Shown in pieces: positions 54,092-63,944 of a stretch of DNA of 64,000 bases. The DNA lies in contig JAAWDP010000014.1 in NCBI GenBank assembly GCA_022793815.1, positions 21,663 to 85,662 of the forward strand, read 5' to 3'. Position 1 is the stretch's first letter, and every line of letters begins with the position of its first letter. The DNA comes from Clostridia bacterium. GTDB taxonomy: Bacteria; Bacillota; Clostridia; Christensenellales; Pumilibacteraceae. The notes beneath the pieces are model-generated. The model was not told the origin of the DNA and did no database searches. It worked only from the letters and a program-made list of their open reading frames with translations. A program made the translations under genes and the position numbers.

Positions 54092-54126
54092 TCGGACGCC
54101 GAAAGGCAAGATTCAAGGAGAAATAA

Positions 54127-57100
54127 ATGAATGCCAAAACTAAAAAAATAGTGGTCAGTTCCGTGCTGTACGGAGTGGTTGCCATTATAATTGCGATTTG
54201 TATAACCGGCACTGTATTTGCCAGACGCTATAATCGCAACATAACGGCGCTGCTGTGCGGTTCGGGTATCGACGCTACTTTGGATAAGGGCGATTACAGC
54301 CCCGAACTCGGAGCCAACCTCGGTAAGGTTGCGGGCGGTGAAAGCATGGTGCTTCTTCACAACGAAGATGACGCATTGCCTTTGGCGGAAGGCGCAAAAG
54401 TCAATGTATTCGGCACCGCATCCGCAGACCAAAACTGGAAAGTTACGGGTATCGGCAGCGGCACCGGCGTTATAAAACCCGAAGACAAGCACACGCTTAT
54501 GCGCTCGCTCAAAGACGCGGGTTTCAAGGTAAATGAAAAACTCGAACAGTATTACGCCTCTCTCAGACCCGTATTGAAAGACGGCAACTACAATCTGTCC
54601 GAGCCTGCGATTGCGGAATTGAAAAAGACCGTGACCGAATCCGGAGCAACCGAATTTTCCGATACGGCGATAGTCGTGCTCGGCAGAAATGCGGGCGAGA
54701 CCATTCCCGAAATACCTTTGAAGCAGTCGGAAGGAAATGATTCCAACACCAAAACATACCTCGAAGCTACCGACCGGGAACTCGACCTTTTGGAATATCT
54801 CAAAACCGACGCCAAGTTTGAAAAGATAATAGTAATAATAAACTCGGCGAACGCGATGAACCTCGACTTCGTCAACACCCCCAAATACGGCATAAGCGCT
54901 TGCCTGTACGCGGGCTTTACGGGGCAGTCGGGAGCCGACGCGATAGGAAAAATACTCAAAGGCGAAATAAACCCGTCCGGCAGAACTTCGGACATCTATG
55001 TCTATGCCGCGACCAACCACCTGTACGACCCGACTTGGGTTAATAACCGCAACGTCAACATCGTGGTCAACGAATCCACCAAAAACATGGTCGAAGCGGA
55101 AAACATCTACTACGGCTATAAATGGTACGAAACGGCTGACGCGGAAGGTTATTTCTCGCGTGCAGGCAACACGTTCGGCAAGGGTTATGAGGCGATAGTT
55201 CAATACCCGTTCGGCTACGGTCTCGATTACACGGATTTCGAATGGAAAGTCAAGAGCGTTTCCCCTGCGAACAATTCCAAACTTGCTCTCGATACCGAAA
55301 TAAGCATAACCGTCGAAGTAAAGAATACGGGAAGTAAAGCAGGCAAAGACGTTGTCGAGCTCTACTTCAATCCCCCTTACACTTCGGGCGGAATCGAAAA
55401 GAGCGCAGTCAACCTTGTGGCGTTCGAAAAGACGGGACTGATACAGCCGGGCGCGACGGACGAAGTTACTTTGACGGTTTCTGCGTTCGAGCTTGCGTCT
55501 TTCGACTGCTGGGACTTGAACGATAACGGCAAGACTTCGTGGGAGCTTGACGAGGGCGACTACGAGATTACGCTCCGCACCGATTCCCACACGGTTGCCG
55601 ACGACAAAATGGCAAGCGGGTCAAATGCGACTGTGACGTATAAAGTCGATTCCACTCTTGTGTACGACAAAGACCCCGTGGGCGGCGGAGAAATAACCAC
55701 GCGCCTTACGGGCGACAGCGCTTACGCGGGCGTTTCCGTGGACGGTATCGGCGTCGGGCTTACACGCGAGAGCTATCTCAGCCGTGCCAATGCTTTTGCG
55801 AATTTCGCAACGACCTGCAAGACACGCACAGAAGGTCCGAGCAGAGATAACGCAACAGTCAAAGCGGCACGCGAGTTTATTAACCCTGCCAATGATGTCA
55901 GCGAAATGCCTACGACGGGCAGCACTTCCACCGACCATAGAATAGTGACCGTGGAAGGCGGCTCCAAGGCTACCGCAGACCAATTGAAAGGCAAGGATAC
56001 GAATGTAAAACTCGAATACAACAAGGACCTCATAAAGGAGCTTGCGGCGAATTTCGACGGTCCCAAGTGGAAAGAGATTGTAGAGCAGATGAGCGTAGCC
56101 GAGCTTAAAAACCTGTTCCATTTTGCAGGATTCCAGACATACGAAGCCGAGTCCGTCGGCAAGTTGAGAAACGTCGATTACGACGGTCCTGCGGGCTTCA
56201 ACCTCACTGCGCTCAAAGGCAAGTGGGAAGGCGGTTCTGCGGCGGCAGAGAAGATAGAAGAGCTTTGGACGGTATGGCCCAGCGAATCGTTGCTCGGCTG
56301 CTCCTGGAACAAAAATCTCCTTCTCGAAATAGGTTTGTTCATGGGCATGGAAGCTTCCGCAAGTAAAGTCAGCGGCTGGTACGCTCCCGGTATGAACCTT
56401 CACCGCACGGCTTACACCAACCGTAACTTCGAGTATTACAGCGAAGACTCGGTACTCACGGGCTATCTTGCGGCTAACGTCGTACACGGTGCCAAGATGA
56501 ACAATCTTTACTGTTACATGAAGCATTTCGTGGCGTGCGAATACGGCGCAAATCCCACCGAAACCGATACTTGGCTTACCGAACAGGCGCTTCGCGAGAA
56601 CCCGATGAGAGCGTTTGAAATAGCCGTCAAGAAGGGCGGCGGAAACGCCATAATGACTTCGTTCAACAACGTCGGACCCGTGTGGTCGGGAGCAAACTAT
56701 GCTACCTGCACGCAGATACTCCGCGGAGAATGGGGCTTTAAGGGCACGCTTCTGACGGATATATGCTCGCTCGCGTCCGCTTACGGTTTGGGCAAGTTCA
56801 GCCATACGCAGGGACTGCGTTCGGGTCAGGACATCTGGCTCAACAACTCTGTAACGATGTTCGACGACATAGACGACAAAGACCCGACGATGATAGCCAT
56901 GGCTCAGCGTGCGGCGAAGAATGTTCTTTGGACGGGCGTGGATACCTATAACTACGCTTCTACTTACGACCGCAGTCAGCTTGATGCGATATTCGGCGAC
57001 AACGGCGAAACCAGCCAAAAATATGCGATAGACCTCAGCGTGCGCGTCGCGCCCAGCGTATTCGCTTGGTGGATTCCCGTTGCGATAGTGCTTGAAGTAC

Positions 57101-57198
57101 TTGTGCTTTGCGGCTGTGCGGTCTGGGTTTTCTTCATTACAAGGTCGCTTTTAAAGGGCTTGAAGCAGCAGCAAACGGCTACCGCTGTCAAGAAATAA
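54127..57198 (+). CDS. Membrane-anchored, domain-permuted GH3 glycoside hydrolase (GH3-4)
   Basis: 1023 residues, N-terminal membrane segment about 9-33 and C-terminal about 975-1005. Permuted order: MVLLHNEDDALPL, NPSGRTSDIY and YPFGYGLDYTDFEW first, Fn3-like VKNTGSKAGKDVVELYF, then the barrel with VDYDGPAGFN, NRNFEYYSEDS, MKHFV and GFKGTLLTDIC. D878 is the predicted nucleophile. As in GH3-1, the N-x-x-E-x-x-R segment after KHF is replaced (ACEYGANPTETDTW), so these two may form a subgroup with altered specificity. caaggag site before ATG. Confidence 0.9.
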   Translation: MNAKTKKIVVSSVLYGVVAIIIAICITGTVFARRYNRNITALLCGSGIDATLDKGDYSPELGANLGKVAGGESMVLLHNEDDALPLAEGAKVNVFGTASADQNWKVTGIGSGTGVIKPEDKHTLMRSLKDAGFKVNEKLEQYYASLRPVLKDGNYNLSEPAIAELKKTVTESGATEFSDTAIVVLGRNAGETIPEIPLKQSEGNDSNTKTYLEATDRELDLLEYLKTDAKFEKIIVIINSANAMNLDFVNTPKYGISACLYAGFTGQSGADAIGKILKGEINPSGRTSDIYVYAATNHLYDPTWVNNRNVNIVVNESTKNMVEAENIYYGYKWYETADAEGYFSRAGNTFGKGYEAIVQYPFGYGLDYTDFEWKVKSVSPANNSKLALDTEISITVEVKNTGSKAGKDVVELYFNPPYTSGGIEKSAVNLVAFEKTGLIQPGATDEVTLTVSAFELASFDCWDLNDNGKTSWELDEGDYEITLRTDSHTVADDKMASGSNATVTYKVDSTLVYDKDPVGGGEITTRLTGDSAYAGVSVDGIGVGLTRESYLSRANAFANFATTCKTRTEGPSRDNATVKAAREFINPANDVSEMPTTGSTSTDHRIVTVEGGSKATADQLKGKDTNVKLEYNKDLIKELAANFDGPKWKEIVEQMSVAELKNLFHFAGFQTYEAESVGKLRNVDYDGPAGFNLTALKGKWEGGSAAAEKIEELWTVWPSESLLGCSWNKNLLLEIGLFMGMEASASKVSGWYAPGMNLHRTAYTNRNFEYYSEDSVLTGYLAANVVHGAKMNNLYCYMKHFVACEYGANPTETDTWLTEQALRENPMRAFEIAVKKGGGNAIMTSFNNVGPVWSGANYATCTQILRGEWGFKGTLLTDICSLASAYGLGKFSHTQGLRSGQDIWLNNSVTMFDDIDDKDPTMIAMAQRAAKNVLWTGVDTYNYASTYDRSQLDAIFGDNGETSQKYAIDLSVRVAPSVFAWWIPVAIVLEVLVLCGCAVWVFFITRSLLKGLKQQQTATAVKK

Positions 57199-57250
57199 GT
57201 CCGAGAGAACAATCGAATAAGAGAGAATAGTAAATTTATAAAGCGTAAAA

Positions 57251-57295
57251 GCAAACAAAATGCCCGCAGGAAATATTCCTGCGGGCGTTTGCTTT
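57251..57295. terminator. Bidirectional terminator between GH3-4 and the AraC regulator
   Basis: gcccgcaggaa (57262-57272) and ttcctgcgggc (57276-57286) form a perfect 11-bp stem, extended by gcaaac/gtttgc. It serves convergent genes. Confidence 0.85.
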
Positions 57296-58178
57296 ACCTG
57301 CTCATATCCGACGAATCCAGCAGAACGCACTCCGCCATTGTCGGGTCGCGGCTGTTGTCGTTGAATCCGTCCAATGTATTTTCGAATACAAACTCTCTCG
57401 GCATTGCGCTCGGAGTGTAGCCCGTGTATTTTTTGAAAATACGGTTGAAATTCCTTATGCTGTCGAATCCGCATCTAAGCGACACTTCGGTCATGGAAAT
57501 CTCGTCGTTTTCTTTTAAAATATCCACTGCCTTTTCTACGCGCACGCGGTTCAGATATTGAGAAAACGTCATGCCCGCCAGTTTGTGAAACAATCGCGAA
57601 AAGTAAGCCGTGTTCATGCCCATGAAATCTGCGGCGGCGGTCAAATCGTAATATTGATATTTTTCGTCGATTTCCGCAAGCAGATTTTTTAGCCGCACCG
57701 TTCGGGGGGGGGACACTTTTCGAGGTTCCGCAATTTCTTCGCCGCGGAAAATTTTTATCATAAGCATTTGTATCTTCGAGGCTGTTTCGCACTGGAAGAA
57801 CAGAGCGCGATTTTTCAAATCGGCTTCTATTTCGCCGGCGGTTTCGGAAATCCCGTAATCGCCGGTTAACAGCGGATGCGAAAGAGTGCACTCGCCTGCG
57901 AACTCTTTTACTATGTCCCCGTCGAAAATAATCATCGAAAGTTCCGTGTCTGGCATCAGCGCTTGCATTTGGTGCGTCTGTCCGCCGGCTATAAACACCG
58001 CCTGCCCGGCAGTCGCGCAAAAACTTTCGCGGTTTACCGTCAGTTCCAGCTTTCCGCATTCTACGTATAAAAGTTCGCAGTCGTAATGCCAATGCGGCTT
58101 ATTGTGCGAATTTCGATATCGCCCGACCCAGACTTTCGCACCGTTTTCATAACGGCGGTGTTCTCTCTTTGCTTGCAT
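57294..58178 (-). CDS. AraC-family regulator with a C9 tract in the interdomain linker
   Basis: 294 residues. Residues about 15-150 form a cupin-type AraC ligand-binding domain (KPHWHYDCELLYVECGKLELTV, GQAVFIAGGQTHQM). Residues about 175-280 are the double helix-turn-helix (DLTAAADFMGMNTAYFSRLFHKLAGMTFSQYL; SLRCGFDSIRNFNRIFKKYTGYTPS). It diverges from GH3-5 and converges on GH3-4, so it probably controls cluster 2 in response to a sugar. Codons TCC CCC CCC C near residue 156 place nine C exactly between the domains: losing one gives TAA four codons later, gaining one opens a frame that runs about 75 further codons without the HTH. Confidence 0.93.
   Translation of the reverse strand: MQAKREHRRYENGAKVWVGRYRNSHNKPHWHYDCELLYVECGKLELTVNRESFCATAGQAVFIAGGQTHQMQALMPDTELSMIIFDGDIVKEFAGECTLSHPLLTGDYGISETAGEIEADLKNRALFFQCETASKIQMLMIKIFRGEEIAEPRKVSPPRTVRLKNLLAEIDEKYQYYDLTAAADFMGMNTAYFSRLFHKLAGMTFSQYLNRVRVEKAVDILKENDEISMTEVSLRCGFDSIRNFNRIFKKYTGYTPSAMPREFVFENTLDGFNDNSRDPTMAECVLLDSSDMSR
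57704..57712 (-). repeat. C9 homopolymer in the AraC linker
   Basis: Nine G on the plus strand, nine C in the coding sense. Either +1 or -1 slippage removes the DNA-binding domain, giving an ON/OFF switch. Confidence 0.9.
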
Positions 58179-58211
58179 TATTCGTCCCTTTTATGTGCGG
58201 ATTATGTCCGT

Positions 58212-58240
58212 ATAATACACTCTTTTCGTCTGTTTGTCAA
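58212..58240 (-). promoter_or_regulatory. Promoter of the AraC regulator
   Basis: Minus strand TTGACA (58240-58235), 17-bp spacer, TATTAT (58217-58212). Confidence 0.8.
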
Positions 58241-58311
58241 CTCATATTTCCGCACACTTTTTCCAATAACGGTAAAAGTAAAAAATTGTCCTAAACGTGC
58301 AAAATACGGTC

Positions 58312-58340
58312 TTGAATGCGGACGTAACTGCTGGTAAAAT
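58312..58340 (+). promoter_or_regulatory. Promoter of GH3-5
   Basis: TTGAAT (58312-58317), 17-bp spacer, TAAAAT (58335-58340). A downstream TATAAT at 58354-58359 could be an alternative -10 but lacks a good -35. Divergent from the AraC promoter. Confidence 0.55.
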
Positions 58341-58408
58341 AAAGGTATTGTCAGTATAATCTAACTCGCTGTTTTTATGAAAAGCAGCAAATCAAAAGGA
58401 GGGTTAAT

Positions 58409-61400
58409 ATGAGAAAACTGTCAAAATTGTGGTTTGGACTGACGGCGGTGCTTGCCTCGCTTCTTTGCGTCGCAATCGTCGGCACGTCCGTCGCCTATGA
58501 TTATGCCGGCGTCATCAACGACGCGCTCGACATTCAGACGAGCAAAATAGTCAAAGGCGAAGCAGACGATAATGCCGATAATATCTATTATAAGAGTTCG
58601 TTCGGCGACTTCAACGAGGAGAATCTCAAAAAGCTCGAAGCGGCTACGAGAGAGCAGAACATTGCGGAAATGCGCGAGGGCGCGGCTCTTTTGAAAAACG
58701 ACAAAAATGTTTTGCCGCTGAAAACGGAAAAGAAGATTTCCGTATTCGGTTTCTCCGCAGTTCAGCCCGCTTATCAGGGCAGCTCCGCAGGCAATAAGGT
58801 CACAAACAATACGGCGGAAAAAACCGACCTCAAAGCCGCGCTCGCAAAAGAGGGTTTTGAGGTCAACGAAACCATTTTGAATGCGTACACATTGCCTTCG
58901 AAAGCCAACGGCACAATCGGCGGACATCCGAGCGCGGGTACGGGCGCGGGAGAGGAAACCCCTGCTTTTTACGACGCGCGTCTGACCGAAGTCGACGATT
59001 ATACCGACGCGGCGATTGTCGTGCTGTCCCGTGTCGGCGCAGAAGGTAAAGATATGGCGGATGACGAATTAGACGACGACGGAACTACGCGTTTGAGCTC
59101 GCTCGCTCTGCATTCGAACGAGAGAGAAATGCTGAAAAAAGTACGCAATCGTTTCGAAAAGGTTATAGTGCTTCTTAACGTCGGGAACCCCATGGAAGTC
59201 GAGGAAGTCAAAACTTACTGCGACGCCATGCTTTATATGGGACTTCCCGGCAATTACGGTTTCGAAGGCGTAGCGGAAATTCTGCGCGGCAAAGTAAATC
59301 CGTCGGGACATCTTGCGGATACTTATGCGGTTAATTCGCTTTCCGCACCGGCAAACGTCAACTCGGGAACATCCACTCCCGAATTTACAAACGCCGCACA
59401 GATAAGCGAGCAGATAGACGAGGGCGGCAGCGAGAATGCTTCGTGGATATCCTTCCAAGCGGAAAGCATTTACATCGGTTACCGCTATTATGAAACCCGT
59501 TATGCAGATGCGATTGCAGGAGTCGGTAACGCAAGCGACGCGGTAGGAGCGATAGCCGGCGCAACTTCTTGGAAGTATGCCGATGAAATTTCCTATCCGT
59601 TCGGTTACGGACTGTCGTATACTAAGTTCACGCAGAAAATAGACAGCGTAAACGTCGGAAGCGATGAAATAGAAATGAAAGTAACCGTTACCAACAGCGG
59701 TTCGGTCGCAGGCAAATCCGTAGTTCAGGTTTACGCTCAAACCCCTTACGGAAAATACGAAAAGGACAACAAGGTAGAAAAAAGCGCCATTTCGCTTGTC
59801 GGCTTTGCAAAGACGAAAGAACTCGCCGCAGGCGCAGGCGAACAAGTCACCGTTACGGTAGATAAATATTTGCTTGCTTCTTATGACTACATAAACGAAA
59901 AAGGTTACATACTCAGCGGCGGCGACTATTATCTCGCTATCGGCGAGAATGCGCACGACGCGCTTAACAACGTGCTTGCCGCGCAGGGCAGAACGGGCAT
60001 GACCGACGAAAACGGCGCAAGCGTTACCGGCGACAAGGACAAGGCTTATAAGTTCTCGCAGACGCACGACGCAAATAAATACAGAATGAGTACAAACGAT
60101 GTGCGTGTTACCAATCAATTCGACGATTGCGACCTTAACTACTTTATAAAAGACAGCGGCAAATACCTTTCGAGAAACGATTGGAAAGCCACTTTCCCCA
60201 CGTCGCAGACGACCGTAGCCGCCAATGACGATATGATTAAGCTTTTGAGCGGCGAAACTTACGAAACGCCGAAAGACGCTCCCACTTATGCAAGCGTGGA
60301 AGCGCAGTTCGGAAAAGATTCGGGACTTACGCTCGCAATGATGCGCGACGTGCCTTACGAAGATAAAATCACTTGGAGAAAGTTCGTTCTTCAAATCAAA
60401 ATCGAAGATTTGCCCAACGGCACGGCGGAAGGATTCACTTGTCCCGCAGTAGGAACGCTTTCGCCCTCGTTCAAAGTCGGCGACGGGTGCGACAGCAATA
60501 TGGGCAGCATAACGATTTACGAAAAGAGCGGAACGACAAGACCCAACACCGATGCGGACGGTAATGTGGACGATACGGCAAAAGTCAAGAGAACAAATTT
60601 GCGCTACTGCTCGAAACCCACTCTTACGGGTACGTTTAACACCGAGCTTTATGCCGGACGCGGCAAGATGATGGGAGAGGAAAGCCTTTGGTCAAACCTC
60701 ATGGAAAATTATAACGTCGGCGCGGACGTTCACAGAACGCCGTTCGGCGGACGTGCGTTCGAATATATGAGCGAATGTCCCAATCTCGCATACCTTGCGG
60801 CAATCCCCGAAGTGCAGGCAATGGAAAAGACGGGTTCGCATGCCGCGCCCAAGCATTTTGCCGGCAACGACCAGGAAACTCACCGAGAAGGCGTGGCTTG
60901 TTTCTTCACCGAGCAGGGATTCAGAGAGGGCGCGCTCCGTGCCTTCGAAGGCGCGCTTAAAGTAGGCAAAGCCGGCGGACTCATGCAGTCGTTCGAACGT
61001 CTCGGTTGCACGTGGGCTTCGGCTTCTTACGCAATGAATACGCAGGTGCTTCGTAACGAATGGGGCTGGAAAGGCAACATTGTTACAGACGCTGCTCCTG
61101 CAAGAGGTGCTACGAACTTCAATGGTTATAAGAACCACGCCAAAGAAGTGCTTGCCGCGGGAACGGAGCAGTTCTGCCTGGATTCCAATGCGGGACACGC
61201 CAAAGAAGTGCTTGCTTGGGCTAAGGAAAACAACGACGGCTATCTTGTGGAATGTATGATAAACGCGACTATCAGCTGGGAGTATGCAATCGCAAATTCC
61301 GTACTTGTAAACGGCATGTCGTCTGCGGATAAAATAGTGCAGATAACGCCTTGGTGGAAAAACGCATTGATTGCCGTCATCGTTTCGCTTTCCGCACTTA

Positions 61401-61459
61401 CGGCGGCTGCGCTCGCGCTTAGCGCAGTAAGTAAAGTCATGAAAGAAAAGGAGGCTTGA
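58409..61459 (+). CDS. Membrane-anchored, domain-permuted GH3-like protein with eroded sugar-site motifs (GH3-5)
   Basis: 1016 residues, aaaggagg site. N-terminal membrane segment about 8-30; C-terminal segment about 985-1008. Permuted GH3 order with AALLKNDKNVLPL, NPSGHLADTY, YPFGYGLSYTKFTQ, Fn3-like VTNSGSVAGKSVVQVYA, then the barrel. KH..N..E..R is intact (PKHFAGNDQETHR) and D894 (GNIVTDAAP) is the expected nucleophile. However the usual DGP motif is missing (KVGDGCDSN instead), and GRNFE..SEDP reads GRAFEYMSECP. It may bind a different sugar or be a weak enzyme. A 20-bp exact repeat 60 bp apart lies just after the nucleophile. Confidence 0.88.
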   Translation: MRKLSKLWFGLTAVLASLLCVAIVGTSVAYDYAGVINDALDIQTSKIVKGEADDNADNIYYKSSFGDFNEENLKKLEAATREQNIAEMREGAALLKNDKNVLPLKTEKKISVFGFSAVQPAYQGSSAGNKVTNNTAEKTDLKAALAKEGFEVNETILNAYTLPSKANGTIGGHPSAGTGAGEETPAFYDARLTEVDDYTDAAIVVLSRVGAEGKDMADDELDDDGTTRLSSLALHSNEREMLKKVRNRFEKVIVLLNVGNPMEVEEVKTYCDAMLYMGLPGNYGFEGVAEILRGKVNPSGHLADTYAVNSLSAPANVNSGTSTPEFTNAAQISEQIDEGGSENASWISFQAESIYIGYRYYETRYADAIAGVGNASDAVGAIAGATSWKYADEISYPFGYGLSYTKFTQKIDSVNVGSDEIEMKVTVTNSGSVAGKSVVQVYAQTPYGKYEKDNKVEKSAISLVGFAKTKELAAGAGEQVTVTVDKYLLASYDYINEKGYILSGGDYYLAIGENAHDALNNVLAAQGRTGMTDENGASVTGDKDKAYKFSQTHDANKYRMSTNDVRVTNQFDDCDLNYFIKDSGKYLSRNDWKATFPTSQTTVAANDDMIKLLSGETYETPKDAPTYASVEAQFGKDSGLTLAMMRDVPYEDKITWRKFVLQIKIEDLPNGTAEGFTCPAVGTLSPSFKVGDGCDSNMGSITIYEKSGTTRPNTDADGNVDDTAKVKRTNLRYCSKPTLTGTFNTELYAGRGKMMGEESLWSNLMENYNVGADVHRTPFGGRAFEYMSECPNLAYLAAIPEVQAMEKTGSHAAPKHFAGNDQETHREGVACFFTEQGFREGALRAFEGALKVGKAGGLMQSFERLGCTWASASYAMNTQVLRNEWGWKGNIVTDAAPARGATNFNGYKNHAKEVLAAGTEQFCLDSNAGHAKEVLAWAKENNDGYLVECMINATISWEYAIANSVLVNGMSSADKIVQITPWWKNALIAVIVSLSALTAAALALSAVSKVMKEKEA
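61136..61215 (+). repeat. In-frame 20-bp direct repeat in GH3-5
   Basis: cacgccaaagaagtgcttgc occurs at 61136-61155 and 61196-61215, exactly 60 bp apart, coding HAKEVLA twice. Recombination would delete or add 20 residues without a frameshift. Confidence 0.9.
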
Positions 61460-61464
61460 CTGTC

Positions 61465-61878
61465 ATGAAAGAAAAATTGAAAAATAAAACCATAGCATAC
61501 TGGCTCGGCTGTGCCGCCGCCGCAGTCGCTCTTGTGGGACTTATCGTATACGGTGTATATAAAGGCAGAGCGGGCGAAGGCACAGGTTGGGTGTTTGCGC
61601 TCATCATTATAGGAATAGCCGCGCAGGTCGCACTGTTTTTCTACGACGGCAAATTCGGCGGCTTCATAGCGCTTGTACCGCCTATATTGTACTTTCTCGC
61701 AATGGCTCTCGAACTTTCGGGCGGCGTAGGAAATATAGCCGACGAAATAAGCGATATCGTAATGTTCGGCATTCGCGAACTTGTGCCGCTTAACTACGCC
61801 GTCACGGCGCTCTTGGGCATAGCAGGCATAGCCGCAATCGTTCCGTGCTTTATGACGAGAGAAAAACAAACTGTTTAA
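61465..61878 (+). CDS. Unrecognised four-helix membrane protein at the end of cluster 2
   Basis: 137 residues from the ATG at 61465 with an aaggagg site in the GH3-5 tail. Four predicted membrane segments (about 10-30, 41-59, 67-84, 108-128), short polar ends, no recognised motif. Gene order places it in the GH3-5 transcript. Could assist the membrane-tethered glycosidases, but this is only a context inference. Confidence 0.72.
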   Translation: MKEKLKNKTIAYWLGCAAAAVALVGLIVYGVYKGRAGEGTGWVFALIIIGIAAQVALFFYDGKFGGFIALVPPILYFLAMALELSGGVGNIADEISDIVMFGIRELVPLNYAVTALLGIAGIAAIVPCFMTREKQTV

Positions 61879-61903
61879 ATTTTGTCCCTTCCCCCTAAAC
61901 CCC

Positions 61904-61941
61904 GAGAAAGCGGCGGACGCAGACGGCGTCCGTCGTTTTCA
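61904..61941 (+). terminator. Terminator of glycosidase cluster 2
   Basis: gaaagcggcggacgc and gcgtccgtcgttttc pair (with bulges) around agacg; tttt ends the 3' arm. Confidence 0.65.
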
Positions 61942-61991
61942 CTTGCTTAAATGTTTGACCTCGACTAATTTCAAAAGCTTGTTTCAAACGA

Positions 61992-62020
61992 TTGCAAGTT
62001 TTTTACGGATATGCTATACT
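61992..62020 (+). promoter_or_regulatory. guaB promoter
   Basis: TTGCAA (61992-61997), 17-bp spacer, TATACT (62015-62020). The start near 62027 rules out the upstream in-frame ATG at 62011. Confidence 0.72.
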
Positions 62021-62058
62021 GTAAGATAATATACGGATTTACGGAGGACATTCATTCA

Positions 62059-63561
62059 ATGGCGCACTATTATAAAGAGCCGTCCCATACGTTCAGCGAA
62101 TATCTGCTTGTTCCGGGTTATACTTCGCCCGACTGCATTCCCGCAAACGTATCTTTAAAGACGCCGCTCGTAAAGTACAAAAAGGGAGAACAGCCGGCAA
62201 TAAGCCTCAACATTCCGCTTGTTTCCGCGATAATGCAGTCGGTATCCAACGATACGCTTGCGCTCGCGCTCGCACGCGAAGGCGGCATGTCGTTCATATA
62301 CGGCTCGCAGTCGATAGAGGACGAGGCGGCAATGGTGGCTCGCGTCAAGAGCTATAAGGCGGGTTTCGTCGTTTCCGACAGCAACCTTACGCCCGACAAT
62401 ACGCTCGCCGATTGCGTCGCGCTTAAAGAACGCAACGGACATTCTACGATAGCAGTGACCGACGACGGCACGGGCAGCGGCAAACTGCTCGGAATAGTTA
62501 CCGGCAGAGATTACCGCGTCAGCCGAATGGACCCGAGCACCAAAATAAAAGAGTTCATGACCCCGTTTAAAAAACTCGTGACTGCGCCCGCGACAACGTC
62601 CCTCAAAGAGGCGAACGACATAATATGGGAGCACAAACTCAACTCTCTGCCGCTTGTCGACGACAACGGCAAACTCGTATATCTTGTATTCCGCAAGGAC
62701 TACGACAATCATAAGGAAAACCCGCAGGAGCTTTTAGACGAGCATAAACGGTTTATGGTCGGCGCCGGCATAAACACGCTCGACTATGAAAAGCGCGTTC
62801 CCGCACTGGTCGAGGCAGGCGCAGACGTACTGTGTATCGATTCTTCCGAGGGCTACACATGTTGGCAGAAAAAAACGCTCGACTTTATCCGCTCGAAATA
62901 CGGCGACAGCGTCAAGGTCGGCGCGGGCAACGTCGTGGATAGGGACGGATTCATGTTCCTTGCCGAAGCAGGCGCGGACTTTGTCAAAGTCGGTATCGGC
63001 GGCGGCTCAATCTGTATCACGCGCGAGCAGAAAGGTATCGGCAGAGGACAGGCAACCGCGGTTATAGAAGTTGCCGCGGCGCGTGACGAGTACTATAAGA
63101 AAACGGGTATCTATGTCCCCATCTGCTCGGACGGCGGCATAGTGCACGACTATCACATGACGCTGGCTCTTGCCATGGGCGCGGACTTCATTATGCTCGG
63201 CAGATATTTCGCGCGTTTCGACGAAAGCCCCACCAATAAACTGAACGTCAACGGCACTTATGTCAAAGAATACTGGGGCGAGGGAAGCAACCGTGCGCGC
63301 AACTGGCAGCGTTACGATTTGGGCGGCAAAAGCAAGCTGTCGTTCGAAGAAGGCGTCGATTCTTATGTCGTCTATGCGGGACCGCTGCGCGACAACGTGG
63401 AAAAAAGCCTTTACAAAGTCAAATCCACAATGTGCAACTGCGGCGTCACTACGATAGCACAGCTGCAGAAAGACGCAAAAATAACGCTTGTATCCGCAAC
63501 CAGCATAGTCGAAGGCGGCTATCACGACGTCATACTGCGCAACACCAACACCAAAGTTTAA
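62059..63561 (+). CDS. guaB: Inosine-5'-monophosphate dehydrogenase
   Basis: 500 residues from the ATG at 62059 with a ggagga site. Oxidises IMP to XMP, the committed step of GMP synthesis. TIM barrel with an inserted CBS pair (about residues 95-225: [39 protein letters not shown]). Catalytic Cys at about 319 in [15 protein letters not shown], flap with [15 protein letters not shown] carrying the conserved Arg, and N-terminal [10 protein letters not shown] / MQSVSND. Belongs to the longer clostridial form. Confidence 0.97.
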   Translation: MAHYYKEPSHTFSEYLLVPGYTSPDCIPANVSLKTPLVKYKKGEQPAISLNIPLVSAIMQSVSNDTLALALAREGGMSFIYGSQSIEDEAAMVARVKSYKAGFVVSDSNLTPDNTLADCVALKERNGHSTIAVTDDGTGSGKLLGIVTGRDYRVSRMDPSTKIKEFMTPFKKLVTAPATTSLKEANDIIWEHKLNSLPLVDDNGKLVYLVFRKDYDNHKENPQELLDEHKRFMVGAGINTLDYEKRVPALVEAGADVLCIDSSEGYTCWQKKTLDFIRSKYGDSVKVGAGNVVDRDGFMFLAEAGADFVKVGIGGGSICITREQKGIGRGQATAVIEVAAARDEYYKKTGIYVPICSDGGIVHDYHMTLALAMGADFIMLGRYFARFDESPTNKLNVNGTYVKEYWGEGSNRARNWQRYDLGGKSKLSFEEGVDSYVVYAGPLRDNVEKSLYKVKSTMCNCGVTTIAQLQKDAKITLVSATSIVEGGYHDVILRNTNTKV

Positions 63562-63572
63562 TCCCGAAATTC

Positions 63573-63609
63573 AAAAGCCTCCCGTAAGTATGGAATCGGG
63601 AGGCTTTTT
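63573..63609 (+). terminator. guaB terminator
   Basis: aaaagcctcccg (63573-63584) and cgggaggctttt (63597-63608) form a perfect 12-bp stem with T run. Confidence 0.92.
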
Positions 63610-63652
63610 GCTTTCCGAAAATAATCATTTATCCGAAATCCGTTCAAAACGA

Positions 63653-63681
63653 TTGACTTTATTCGGCGGTTGATATATAAT
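63653..63681 (+). promoter_or_regulatory. tRNA-Arg promoter
   Basis: TTGACT (63653-63658), 17-bp spacer, TATAAT (63676-63681). Confidence 0.82.
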
Positions 63682-63729
63682 AATCAAGCATTGCAACCTT
63701 CGGTTTCGTAGACCGAAGGCGAAAAATCT

Positions 63730-63806
63730 GCGCTGTTAGCTCAATTGGATAGAGCGTTGGTCTACGGAACCAAAGGTTGGGGATTCGAGCTCCTCACGGC
63801 GCACCA
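63730..63806 (+). tRNA. tRNA-Arg (ACG)
   Basis: 77 nt including CCA. Acceptor GCGCTGT/ACGGCGC (one G-U), D arm AGCTCAATTGGATAGAG, anticodon loop CTACGGA with ACG at 63764-63766 (A34 expected to become inosine), T arm GATTCGAGCTC. Confidence 0.94.
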
Positions 63807-63815
63807 AAAGAGTAT

Positions 63816-63867
63816 AATCCGAATTGTTTACTTGTTACAAGTGAGTGGTTCGGATTTACTTTTTATT
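63816..63867 (+). terminator. tRNA-Arg terminator
   Basis: Outer stem aatccgaa/ttcggatt and inner acttg/caagt, followed by tacttttta. Confidence 0.7.
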
Positions 63868-63883
63868 TCAAGATTTCATAGAA

Positions 63884-63916
63884 AACAGGGCTTGCACTTT
63901 TGCAAGCCCTGTTCTA
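63884..63916 (-). terminator. Terminator for a minus-strand gene entering from the right
   Basis: Perfect 13-bp stem aacagggcttgca (63884-63896) with 63901-63913. In the minus direction it is followed by tttt, in the plus direction by no T run. Confidence 0.7.
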
Positions 63917-63944
63917 TTGATATAATTATTTAATTCGTTGAACC

